Shown piece after piece: positions 1 through 8,141 of a DNA stretch of 64,000 nt. The stretch's first letter is position 1. Each line of letters starts with the position of its first letter. This DNA is from Arthrobacter sp. Leaf137 (GTDB lineage Bacteria > Actinomycetota > Actinomycetes > Actinomycetales > Micrococcaceae): positions 1-64,000 of the forward strand of contig NZ_LMOI01000002.1 of NCBI RefSeq assembly GCF_001423525.1. The letters run 5' to 3'. A program made the translations under genes and the position numbers. Under the pieces are notes generated by a model. The model was not told the origin of the DNA, made no database searches, and was given only the letters and a program-made list of their open reading frames with translations.

Positions 1-110
1 ACAGCAAATTCAACCAATTCAATACAATAAATTGGTATCAACAAACTTGGCACACTATTGAGTTCTCAAACAACAGACACACCCGGCACCACCCAAACAT
101 TCCGTTCAGG
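1..110 (-). promoter_or_regulatory. rRNA operon leader (16S gene expected just left of the window)
   Basis: Read on the minus strand, positions 74-46 give TGTTTGAGAACTCAATAGTG followed by TGCCAAG. This resembles the conserved actinobacterial rRNA leader/antitermination segment that lies shortly upstream of 16S rRNA. It runs toward position 1, so the rRNA operon should begin just outside the left edge on the minus strand. No rRNA gene sequence itself is inside the window. The identification rests on recall of the motif. Confidence 0.75.
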
Positions 111-132
111 ATCGCTCCGGAGCAACTTTCCA

Positions 133-161
133 AACTTACCCGGCTGCTTCGTTCTTGTCAA
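133..161 (-). promoter_or_regulatory. Strong sigma-70-type promoter, probably the downstream rRNA promoter
   Basis: On the minus strand TTGACA (161-156) is followed after exactly 17 bases by TAAGTT (138-133). It points left into the rRNA leader, which starts about 60 bases downstream. A perfect -35 with ideal spacing fits an rRNA promoter. Confidence 0.75.
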
Positions 162-241
162 ACCGGCGTTTCCCGACCTTCATCGCCGTAAGGCTTGGTG
201 GTCGGTTTTCCGTCTGACTCCGTGGAGCAGCGCGGAAATAA

Positions 242-271
242 ACTCTACCACCCCTTTACCGGGAAGGCCAA
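242..271 (-). promoter_or_regulatory. Second candidate upstream rRNA promoter
   Basis: On the minus strand TTGGCC (271-266), an 18-base spacer and TAGAGT (247-242) form a plausible second promoter about 110 bases upstream of the TTGACA promoter. Tandem promoters are usual for rRNA operons. The -35 is weaker than that of the downstream promoter. Confidence 0.45.
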
Positions 272-313
272 CCCGGCTTCCGTGGGGTCCCCTTCACGCA
301 GCCTGCAGACGAC

Positions 314-344
314 AAAAGGCCCGGAATCACAGGGATTCCGGGCC
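314..344 (-). terminator. Rho-independent terminator of the glgE-treS-mak/glgB operon
   Basis: Perfect 11-bp arms GGCCCGGAATC (318-328) and GATTCCGGGCC (334-344) are followed on the minus strand by TTTT (317-314). It lies 45 bases past the stop of mak-glgB and separates it from the rRNA promoters. Confidence 0.9.
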
Positions 345-388
345 CCCTGCCCTGCGCCGAACAGTAGTGGGCTGTTCAACCATGACTC

Positions 389-3300
389 TTACTTAGCGGC
401 AGGCGCTTCCGGAGTAAAGAAGGATGCACCCAACGGAGGAAGGGTAACGGTCAGCGTTGCCGGCTGCCCGTCCTGTCCTTCATCCGTAGCCTTCAGGTCT
501 CCGGTATTCAGTACGCCAGAGCCTCCGTACTTGGTGTGGTCCGTATTGAGCACTTCGGCCCAGGCACCTGCTTGGGGAACGCCCAGGGTGTAGCCGGCGT
601 GGGGCGCTCCGGAGAAGTTGATGGCACACACTACCGGGTTGCCGTCCGCATCACGGCGGATGAAGGAGAGGACGTTCCTGTCAGCGTCGCCGCCGTTGAT
701 CCACTGGAACCCGGCCGGTTCGTTGTCGCGGGCGTACAGGGATGGAGTGGACGTGTAGAGCTCGTTCAGGTCCTTGGTCAGCAGTTGGATCCCCTTGTGG
801 GCGGGGATCTCCGCGAGCCACCAGTCCAGCCCGTGCTGCTCTGACCACTCCGCTTCCTGGCCAAACTCGGTCCCCATGAAGATGAGCTGCTTTCCGGGGT
901 GTGCCCACTGGTACGCGAGGAAAGCGCGGAGGTTCGCCAGCTGCTGCCAACGGTCCCCCGGCATCTTGCGAAGCATCGAGCCCTTGCCGTGCACGACTTC
1001 GTCGTGGCTGATGGGCAGGAGGAAGTTTTCCGTGAAGGCATAAACCAGCGAGAAGGTCAGGCCGCCGTGGTGCCATTTGCGGTTGACCGGGTCCTCGGAC
1101 GCGTACTTCAGGGAATCGTGCATCCAGCCCATGTTCCATTTCAGGCCGAATCCCAGTCCGCCGTGGCTGGTGGGAGCGGTCACGCCGGGGAACGCCGTGG
1201 ACTCCTCGGCAATCATGACAGCACCGGGGTGGCTCTTATAGACGGTGGCGTTGACTTCCTGGAGGAAGGAGATCGCTTCGAGGTTCTCCCGGCCGCCGAA
1301 CCGGTTGGGCCGCCACTGCCCCTCTTCGCGGGAGTAGTCCAGATACAGCATGGACGCTACGGCATCCACCCGCAGCCCGTCGATGTGGAACTCGTCCAGC
1401 CAGTACAGTGCGTTCGCCACCAGGAAGTTGCGCACCTCGGTACGGCCGAAGTCGAAGATCAGCGTTCCCCAGTCGGGGTGTTCGCCCAGGGTGGGGTCGG
1501 CGTGCTCGTACAGGGGCTGGCCGTCGAACTGTGCCAGCGCCCAGGAATCCTTGGGGAAGTGGGCAGGGACCCAGTCCAGCAGGACACCGATGCCCGCCTG
1601 GTGCAGGGTGTCCACCAGGTAGCGGAACTCGTCGGGGTGGCCGAACCGGGACGTCGGGGCAAAGTAGGAGGTGACCTGGTAGCCCCAGGAACCACCGAAC
1701 GGGTGCTCGGCAACCGGCATGAACTCCACGTGCGTGAAGCCCAGCCACTTGACGTAGTCCACGAGTTCCTTGGCCAGCTCGCGGTAGCCAAGCCCCAGGC
1801 GCCAGGAGCCGAGGTGGACCTCGTAGACGCTCATGGCAGAGTTGTGCGGATCGCGCTCGGCGCGGGCCTGCATCCACTCGTCGTCCTTGAAGGCGTAGGA
1901 CGGCTCCACCACGCGGGATGCCGTGAGCGGCGGGACCTCGGTTCCGAAAGCCATCGGGTCCGCTTTTTCCACCCAGTAGCCAGCCTTGGTGCGGATCTCG
2001 AACTTGTAGCACGCCCCTGCTACAACCCCGGGGATGAAGAGTTCCCAAACACCGGAGGAGCCCAGTGAGCGGAGCGAATGTTCGCGGCCGTCCCAGCCGT
2101 TGAAGTCGCCCTTTACGCGGACGGCCTGGGCGTTGGGGGCCCACACGGCGAAGGAAACACCGTCCACATCCCCCAGCGAAGACTTGTAGTGCTGGACGTG
2201 TGCGCCCAGGACCTGCCAGAGCTTTTCGTGGCGGCCTTCCCCGATGAGGTGGAGGTCGACCTCGCCGACTGTCGGCAGGTACCGGTAGGGCTCGTCCACC
2301 GTGACGGGGTCAGCCCCGGGGTACGTGACGGACAGGCGATAATCCGGGACGTGCCCGTGCTCGCTCGGCTCAAGTACAGCCACCCAGGCCCCATGGGCCT
2401 CGTGCTGCATCGGCACTTCACCTGCAGCGGTGATGACGCTGACGGCTTCCGCCAGGTGCTTGACCGTGCGGACGGTGACGTGACCGTAGTCATCCAGGTG
2501 CGCCCCCAGTACGGAGTGCGGCGCGTGGTGTTCACCGTTGGCAATCTTGCCCAGGGTGCCGTCGTCCACCGGGAGCGGAGCCCCCGGCCGTCCTGTTCGT
2601 GCTGTGCCTGTCATTTCGTTACCTTCCGATGCTGCGCCGGCGGTGTCGCCGGCGCCGTTACCGCCCAGGAGCCGTCTGGAGGCGCTTACTGGAATCGCCA
2701 GCCAATCGGGCCTGTTACGCATTTCATAAACAACTTCGTACAGCGCCTTGTCCAGCCACAATGCCACAAACAGCGGCGAGGTCCGGTCCACCGTGCCGGG
2801 GGTGACGTGCGCGTAGCCTGCGAGGAACGCATCGGCGCAGTCGTCAACCCAGGACGCGGGCACTTGGGCGCCTTCCTGCTCGCGCTGGGCGGCTCCGGCC
2901 GCGTAGTCGAAGGAGCGCAGCATGCCGGCGACGTCCCGCAGGGGCACATCGGGGCCGTTCCGCTCATCGATGGGGCGCAGCGGTTCGCCCTCAAAATCGA
3001 GGATGGCCCAGCGGGGCTCCGATTCAGTGGCGGCCAGCGGTTCCGTTCGGCCTGCTGCAGGGGGCACCTGCAGGATCTGGCCGAGGTGCAGGTCACCATG
3101 GATCCGCTGCAGCGGACCCGCGCTGGCGCCGTCGAGCCCGTCAAGAAGGGCTCCGAGGGCTTCGTCATAGGGGCCGACGGCGGGACCGGCCTCGGCCCAG
3201 GCCGCGCGGATACGCCGGGCTACTCCTGCCGCGACGTCCTGGCCGGACCCGGCAGCTTCTGAACGGCCGAGCGTTTCGGCGAGCCGGCGGTGGACGGTGG

Positions 3301-4111
3301 CCGTGGCCGCGCCGAGTGCCCGCGCCTCGGCGGTGAAGTCCCTACCAGCCCGTGCTGCATCAACGGCGAGCCGCCAGGCATCCAGTCCCCCGGCAAGGAA
3401 TTCGTGCGCCACAGCAAGCTCACCCTGCACCGGGCGGGTGCCCCTCGCCGTCCCGCCTGCTTTGGTGCCGTTTTCCAGCCATTCTCCCCGCACCCAGCCC
3501 AGCGTGGCGGGGACCTCCGAGGTGCCGGCGGCGGTGAGGGCCGCGCCCACTTCGACTTCGGGGTTGGTTCCGGCGGACAGTGTCCGGAAGAACTTCACGA
3601 TGGCCGCGGACTCGCCGTCGTCAACAATCACCGAGGTGTTGGACTGTTCGCCGGAAAGTACCTTGACCACTCCGTGGGCGGTGGGGAGCCGGTAGTTTCC
3701 GGATGCCTTGAAGCCCGCGGCCACGCCGGTGCGTGCCGTGGCTTCGTGCCGGATGAGTTCCAGCCAGCCGCCGATGAAGTCGGGGTCGTGGAGGGCGTCG
3801 TAAACCCAGGTCCTGGACGGGTCCGTCCCGGCCGCCTGTCCCACCAACGCCCGTTCCATGCCGGCCGCCGGTGCCGCCCGGAAGCTCAACGGAACCTGCA
3901 CCACCAAGGTGCGGCCGCCGCCGTCGGACGGGCCGGTGGTGATGTTCAGCAGAAATACCGCAAGCCCCGCGTGCCCCGACGGGTCCTCGATTCCCAGGCT
4001 GCCTGCCTGGGACATCTCGAAGTCGGGGCTATTGACGGGGAACCATCGCTGCTTCGGAAGCCATTCCTTGAGGAGCGCGGTCAGGGCGGGAGTAAGTATT
4101 GGCTGGTTCAT
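389..4111 (-). CDS. glgB: Maltokinase / 1,4-alpha-glucan branching enzyme fusion
   Basis: A 1240-residue protein carrying two consecutive GlgE-pathway enzymes. Residues 1 to about 480 are a maltokinase (Mak/Pep2) with the aminoglycoside-kinase-like loop RIHGDLHLGQ (337-346) and the metal-binding LDFEGEP (371-377); it makes maltose-1-phosphate from maltose and ATP. An Ala/Gly linker (about 480-520) leads to a complete GH13 branching enzyme with a CBM48 region, nucleophile Asp916 in GLRVDAV, the acid Glu near 969 in IAEEST, and a later SHDEV motif. It ends the operon glgE-treS-mak/glgB, one base after treS, and is closed by the terminator at 314-344. Mak and GlgB are separate proteins in many actinobacteria; both halves look intact here. 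Confidence 0.95.
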   Translation of the reverse strand: MNQPILTPALTALLKEWLPKQRWFPVNSPDFEMSQAGSLGIEDPSGHAGLAVFLLNITTGPSDGGGRTLVVQVPLSFRAAPAAGMERALVGQAAGTDPSRTWVYDALHDPDFIGGWLELIRHEATARTGVAAGFKASGNYRLPTAHGVVKVLSGEQSNTSVIVDDGESAAIVKFFRTLSAGTNPEVEVGAALTAAGTSEVPATLGWVRGEWLENGTKAGGTARGTRPVQGELAVAHEFLAGGLDAWRLAVDAARAGRDFTAEARALGAATATVHRRLAETLGRSEAAGSGQDVAAGVARRIRAAWAEAGPAVGPYDEALGALLDGLDGASAGPLQRIHGDLHLGQILQVPPAAGRTEPLAATESEPRWAILDFEGEPLRPIDERNGPDVPLRDVAGMLRSFDYAAGAAQREQEGAQVPASWVDDCADAFLAGYAHVTPGTVDRTSPLFVALWLDKALYEVVYEMRNRPDWLAIPVSASRRLLGGNGAGDTAGAASEGNEMTGTARTGRPGAPLPVDDGTLGKIANGEHHAPHSVLGAHLDDYGHVTVRTVKHLAEAVSVITAAGEVPMQHEAHGAWVAVLEPSEHGHVPDYRLSVTYPGADPVTVDEPYRYLPTVGEVDLHLIGEGRHEKLWQVLGAHVQHYKSSLGDVDGVSFAVWAPNAQAVRVKGDFNGWDGREHSLRSLGSSGVWELFIPGVVAGACYKFEIRTKAGYWVEKADPMAFGTEVPPLTASRVVEPSYAFKDDEWMQARAERDPHNSAMSVYEVHLGSWRLGLGYRELAKELVDYVKWLGFTHVEFMPVAEHPFGGSWGYQVTSYFAPTSRFGHPDEFRYLVDTLHQAGIGVLLDWVPAHFPKDSWALAQFDGQPLYEHADPTLGEHPDWGTLIFDFGRTEVRNFLVANALYWLDEFHIDGLRVDAVASMLYLDYSREEGQWRPNRFGGRENLEAISFLQEVNATVYKSHPGAVMIAEESTAFPGVTAPTSHGGLGFGLKWNMGWMHDSLKYASEDPVNRKWHHGGLTFSLVYAFTENFLLPISHDEVVHGKGSMLRKMPGDRWQQLANLRAFLAYQWAHPGKQLIFMGTEFGQEAEWSEQHGLDWWLAEIPAHKGIQLLTKDLNELYTSTPSLYARDNEPAGFQWINGGDADRNVLSFIRRDADGNPVVCAINFSGAPHAGYTLGVPQAGAWAEVLNTDHTKYGGSGVLNTGDLKATDEGQDGQPATLTVTLPPLGASFFTPEAPAAK

Positions 4112-4112
4112 A

Positions 4113-5909
4113 TCAATTCTCTATCGACAGGATGGGCAGTGCCTGCGTGTAGGGCGACGACGGATTGGACGTCGCCGACCGGAGCCGGAGCCAGAAGAAA
4201 TCGTGGCTTCCGAGGGTCAGCGTCAACGTCCCGTCGTCGTTGATCCCCGGGAAGACCTGGCCGCCGAAGACATCACGCAGTCCCCGGCCGGCGTATTCGG
4301 GCACACGCAGCGTGGCGGCCACGGGATGCTGCGAGAGATTAAAGGCGCAGAGGACCGTTTCGCCGTTCAATCCTGCGGAATTACCCTCCGGCAGTTCCCG
4401 GAGGTACGCCAGGACGGCGTCGTGGTCGGCTTCGACGTGCTTGAAGGCGCCGAGGCCGAAAGCCGGGTGGTTCCTGCGGACACTGAGGATCTGGCGGGTC
4501 CAGCGAAGCAGCGATCCGGAGTGCGCGGCCTCGGCCTCCACGTTGGCCATGCTGTAGTTGTAGACCAGCGACTGGATGGGCGGCAGGTAGAGCTTTCCCG
4601 GGTCCGCGTGCGAAAATCCCGCGTTGCGGTCGGGGTTCCACTGCATCGGTGTGCGGACGGCGTCACGGTCCTCAAGCCAGATGTTGTCGCCCATGCCGAT
4701 CTCGTCCCCGTAATACAGGAACGGGCTGCCCGGCAGTGAAAGCAGGAGGGCGTTGATCAGCTCAATCTCAGCCCGCGAGTTGTCGAGCAAGGGGGCCAGC
4801 CGCCGGCGGATACCGATGTTGGCGCGCATACGCGGGTCCGGTGCGTACCAGCCGAGCATTGCAGCGCGTTCGTCAGCAGTGACCATTTCGAGCGTCAGTT
4901 CATCGTGGTTGCGCAGGAAGGTGCCCCACTGGGCTCCGTCAGGGATATCCGGAGTGTCGCGCATGGTCTCGATGATGGGCGCGGCCTTCTGGTCCCGGAG
5001 CGCGTAGTAGAGCCGGGGCATGATGGGGAAGTGGAACGCCATGTGGCACTCCGGCTCCGCCTCCGTCCCGAAATACTCCACTACCTCGTTGGGCGGCTGG
5101 TTGGCCTCCGCGATGATGACGCGGCCGGGGTAGCTTTCGTCCACCATGGCGCGCAGTTTCCGGAGGAAGTCATGGGTAGCCGGAAGGTTTTCGCAGTTGG
5201 TCCCTTCCTCTTCGAAAAGGTACGGGATGGCGTCCGCGCGGAACCCGTCAATGCCCTGGTCCAACCAGAACCGCACTACGTCGAAGAGCGCCTCGATGAC
5301 CTTGGGATTTTCGAAGTTCAGGTCCGGCTGGTGGCTGAAGAACCGGTGCCAAAAGAACTGCCGGCGGATGGGATCGAAGGTCCAGTTTGATTCCTCGGTG
5401 TCAACGAAGATGATGCGGGCGTCCTGGTACTTTTCGTCGGTGTCGCTCCACACGTAGAAATCGCCGTACGGACCGTCAGGATCCTTGCGGGATTCCTGGA
5501 ACCACGGGTGCTGGTCCGAGGTGTGGTTCAGCGGCAGGTCGATGATCACCCGCACTCCCCTGGCATGAGCCTCTGCCACCAGCCGCTTGAAGTCGCTGAT
5601 GGTCCCGAACTCGTCCAGTACGGAGTTGTAGTCCGAGATGTCGTAGCCACCGTCCCGCAGGGGTGACTGGAAGAACGGCGGCAGCCACAGGCAATCCACG
5701 CCCAGCCACTGAAGATAGTCCAGCCTGTCGATGAGGCCGGAGAAGTCTCCGGATCCGTCACCGTTGGCATCCGCAAAGGCCCGTACCAGCACCTCATAGA
5801 AAACGGCTTTCCGGTACCACAGCGGATCATGCTGGAGGCCCGGAGCATTCAGCTCAAACGTGCTTTTGGGCGTGAAGTGCTGGCCGGAACTTTGCGGATT
5901 GAAATTCAC
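4113..5909 (-). CDS. treS: Trehalose synthase (maltose alpha-D-glucosyltransferase)
   Basis: Interconverts trehalose and maltose in the cytoplasm, supplying maltose to the Mak domain encoded next. At 598 residues it has normal TreS length. The GH13 core shows nucleophile Asp226 (GFRADAI), acid Glu268 (VIIAEAN) and the transition-state Asp336 in NHDE. Its start overlaps the glgE stop by four bases (ATGA), so the two are translationally coupled, and mak-glgB follows one base after its stop. It lacks a C-terminal maltokinase extension, consistent with Mak being fused to GlgB instead. Confidence 0.96.
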   Translation of the reverse strand: MNFNPQSSGQHFTPKSTFELNAPGLQHDPLWYRKAVFYEVLVRAFADANGDGSGDFSGLIDRLDYLQWLGVDCLWLPPFFQSPLRDGGYDISDYNSVLDEFGTISDFKRLVAEAHARGVRVIIDLPLNHTSDQHPWFQESRKDPDGPYGDFYVWSDTDEKYQDARIIFVDTEESNWTFDPIRRQFFWHRFFSHQPDLNFENPKVIEALFDVVRFWLDQGIDGFRADAIPYLFEEEGTNCENLPATHDFLRKLRAMVDESYPGRVIIAEANQPPNEVVEYFGTEAEPECHMAFHFPIMPRLYYALRDQKAAPIIETMRDTPDIPDGAQWGTFLRNHDELTLEMVTADERAAMLGWYAPDPRMRANIGIRRRLAPLLDNSRAEIELINALLLSLPGSPFLYYGDEIGMGDNIWLEDRDAVRTPMQWNPDRNAGFSHADPGKLYLPPIQSLVYNYSMANVEAEAAHSGSLLRWTRQILSVRRNHPAFGLGAFKHVEADHDAVLAYLRELPEGNSAGLNGETVLCAFNLSQHPVAATLRVPEYAGRGLRDVFGGQVFPGINDDGTLTLTLGSHDFFWLRLRSATSNPSSPYTQALPILSIEN

Positions 5910-7987
5910 TGATGCATTCTCCTGACGCTCAGGATGTGTGCCGGCTCTACGTGCGGGTCAAGGCGGACGTAGTTGAACTCCCCCCATTCCCAGCTTTCGC
6001 CGGAGATGAGGTCGTCAACGTAGAAGCCGCCGCCCGCGGTGATGTCCTGCGGGTCCAGTTCCAGGGCAGCCAGGTCCAGGGCTACGCTGCATTCCTTGGT
6101 GACGTGCGGATCCACGTTGACCACCACAATGAGCGTGTCCTTCGAACCGTCCGCCAGCGTCTTGTGCTTGGAGTAGACCACCGTGGAGTCGTCGGTGCTC
6201 TGGTGGACCGTGAGGTTCTGCAGGTCCTGGAGCGCCGGATGGTCGCGGCGAAGGTGGTTCAGCTGTGTGATGAACGGTGCCAGGGTCCGGCCGGACTCTG
6301 CGGCAGCGTCCCAGTCGCGGGCCTTGTATTCGAACTTCTCGTTGTCGATGTACTCCTCCGCGCCGGGGCGGGCCACATGTTCGTACAGTTCGTAACCGGC
6401 GTACACGCCCCACAGCGGACTGGCCGTCGAAGCGAGGACAGCCTTGATCTTGAAGGCGGCCGGGCCACCGTACTGGAGGTACTCGGTGAGGATGTCCGGG
6501 GTGTTGACGAAGAAATTGGGCCGGAAGTACGCCGGGGAATCGTGGCTGACCTCGTGGAAGTACTCCTCGATCTCCTTCTTGGTGTTGCGCCACGTGAAGT
6601 ACGTGTACGACTGCTGGAAGCCTGCCCTGCCCAGCGCGTGCATCATCGCGGGGCGGGTAAAGGCCTCAGCCAGGAAAACCACGCCGGGAACCGTTTTGTT
6701 AACTTCGGCAATGAGCCATTCCCAGAACCACACGGGTTTGGTGTGTGGGTTATCCACGCGGAAAATCTTTACCCCGTGGCTGACCCACAACAACACAATC
6801 CGCAGAATTTCGTTCGAAAGCCCCTCGGGGTCGTTGTCGAAATTAAGCGGGTAAATATCCTGGTACTTCTTGGGCGGGTTTTCGGCATAGGCAATGCTGC
6901 CGTCAACACGGGTGGTGAACCATTCGGGGTGCGCGGCTACCCAGGGGTGGTCCGGCGCCGCCTGCAGCGCCAGGTCCAGCGCCACTTCCAGGCCCAGCTC
7001 GTTGGCACGGGCCACGAAGGCGTCAAAGTCCTCGAAGGAGCCGAGGTCCGGATGGATGGCGTCGTGTCCGCCCTCGGCGGCGCCGATGGCCCATGGGGAG
7101 CCGGGATCGTGCGGGCCGGCCACAAGGGTGTTGTTGGGGCCCTTCCGGTGCTGCACGCCGATCGGGTGGATGGGCGGCATGTAGATGACGTCGAAACCCA
7201 TGCCCGCGACGGCGTCCAGCCGGCGGGCGGCGGTACGGAAGTTGCCGGACGTCCAGGCGCCGGTGTTGTGGTCCTTGACGGCGCCCTCGGACCGCGGGAA
7301 GAACTCGTACCAGGAGCCGCGGCCTGCGCGGTCACGCTCCACCAGGAGGGGGTACTTCTCGGAAACGGTGACCAGTTCCCGGATGGGCTGGTGCGCCACA
7401 ACCCCGGCCACATCGTGGCCGAACCCGGCGCCGAGGCGTTCCTCGGTGCTGAGGGACTGGTCAGCCAGCCTGCCGGCGGCGTCGCGCAGGACGCCCTTAT
7501 CCCATTCGCTGCGGAAGTCCTCGCCGGACGCTTCCCGCAGCAGGGCGGCACCTTCAGCGAGCATGAGCTCGACGTCGATGCCGGCAGCGATCTTCACTTC
7601 AGCGTTGTGGTGCCAGGTACCGTAGCGGTCATGCCACGCCTCAATAACGAATGACCAGTTGCCCGGTTCCGACGGCGTGAGGATGCCTTCCCATCGGTCG
7701 GTTCCCATGCCCCGTTCCCCGCGTGGAGCCGTCAGCCGAACGCGCTGGCGCTCGGCACCGGACGGATCCAGCAGCACGGCGCTGACGCCAAGCTGGTCAT
7801 GGCCTTCACGGAACGAGGTGGCACCCACGACGATTCCTTCACCGGGCAGCGCCTTGGCGGGAAACTTCCCGCCCTCGACGACTGGCTGAACGGCAGTGAT
7901 CGGAAAACGTCCGAACCGGAGTCCGTCGGTGATCTGTCCCTTGGGCATTTTCTTTGATGCGGCACTGGTTACTGAGTTAGTCGTCAC
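5906..7987 (-). CDS. glgE: Alpha-1,4-glucan:maltose-1-phosphate maltosyltransferase
   Basis: Extends alpha-1,4-glucans with maltose from maltose-1-phosphate, the product of the Mak domain two genes downstream. The 693 residues show the N-terminal Ig-like GlgE domain (about 25-135), a GH13_3 core with nucleophile Asp412 in [10 protein letters not shown], acid Glu441 in FLAEAF, and the later NTPDIL motif. The GTG start at 7987 is preceded by TAACGT with a 7-base gap and has no convincing Shine-Dalgarno, which points to a leaderless transcript. It is the first gene of the operon, divergent from glgP. Confidence 0.96.
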   Translation of the reverse strand: MTTNSVTSAASKKMPKGQITDGLRFGRFPITAVQPVVEGGKFPAKALPGEGIVVGATSFREGHDQLGVSAVLLDPSGAERQRVRLTAPRGERGMGTDRWEGILTPSEPGNWSFVIEAWHDRYGTWHHNAEVKIAAGIDVELMLAEGAALLREASGEDFRSEWDKGVLRDAAGRLADQSLSTEERLGAGFGHDVAGVVAHQPIRELVTVSEKYPLLVERDRAGRGSWYEFFPRSEGAVKDHNTGAWTSGNFRTAARRLDAVAGMGFDVIYMPPIHPIGVQHRKGPNNTLVAGPHDPGSPWAIGAAEGGHDAIHPDLGSFEDFDAFVARANELGLEVALDLALQAAPDHPWVAAHPEWFTTRVDGSIAYAENPPKKYQDIYPLNFDNDPEGLSNEILRIVLLWVSHGVKIFRVDNPHTKPVWFWEWLIAEVNKTVPGVVFLAEAFTRPAMMHALGRAGFQQSYTYFTWRNTKKEIEEYFHEVSHDSPAYFRPNFFVNTPDILTEYLQYGGPAAFKIKAVLASTASPLWGVYAGYELYEHVARPGAEEYIDNEKFEYKARDWDAAAESGRTLAPFITQLNHLRRDHPALQDLQNLTVHQSTDDSTVVYSKHKTLADGSKDTLIVVVNVDPHVTKECSVALDLAALELDPQDITAGGGFYVDDLISGESWEWGEFNYVRLDPHVEPAHILSVRRMHQ

Positions 7988-8105
7988 AAGCTCGACGTTA
8001 GCGAGAAATGCCGAAGATTGCTAAGCCTGCGCACTGTATTTTGTTGCGCCGCGCTTCACGTGCTCCGCCTCCCCTGTCATTTACGCAAAAGAAACCTAAA
8101 GCTGG

Positions 8106-8134
8106 TTACAGCCGCGGGGGTTGTCCGTTAGTGT
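8106..8134 (+). promoter_or_regulatory. Leaderless promoter of glgP
   Basis: TTACAG (8106-8111), a 17-base spacer and TAGTGT (8129-8134) are followed by seven bases and GTG at 8142. Transcription would begin at or next to the start codon. This decides the glgP start in favour of 8142 over in-frame TTG 8121 and GTG 8133. Confidence 0.6.
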
Positions 8135-8141
8135 GACGCAG

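Noticed and set aside
5912-7654. 580-residue open frame opposite glgE
   Set aside because: Shadow of glgE, which has all GH13_3 motifs; no signal for a plus-strand start.
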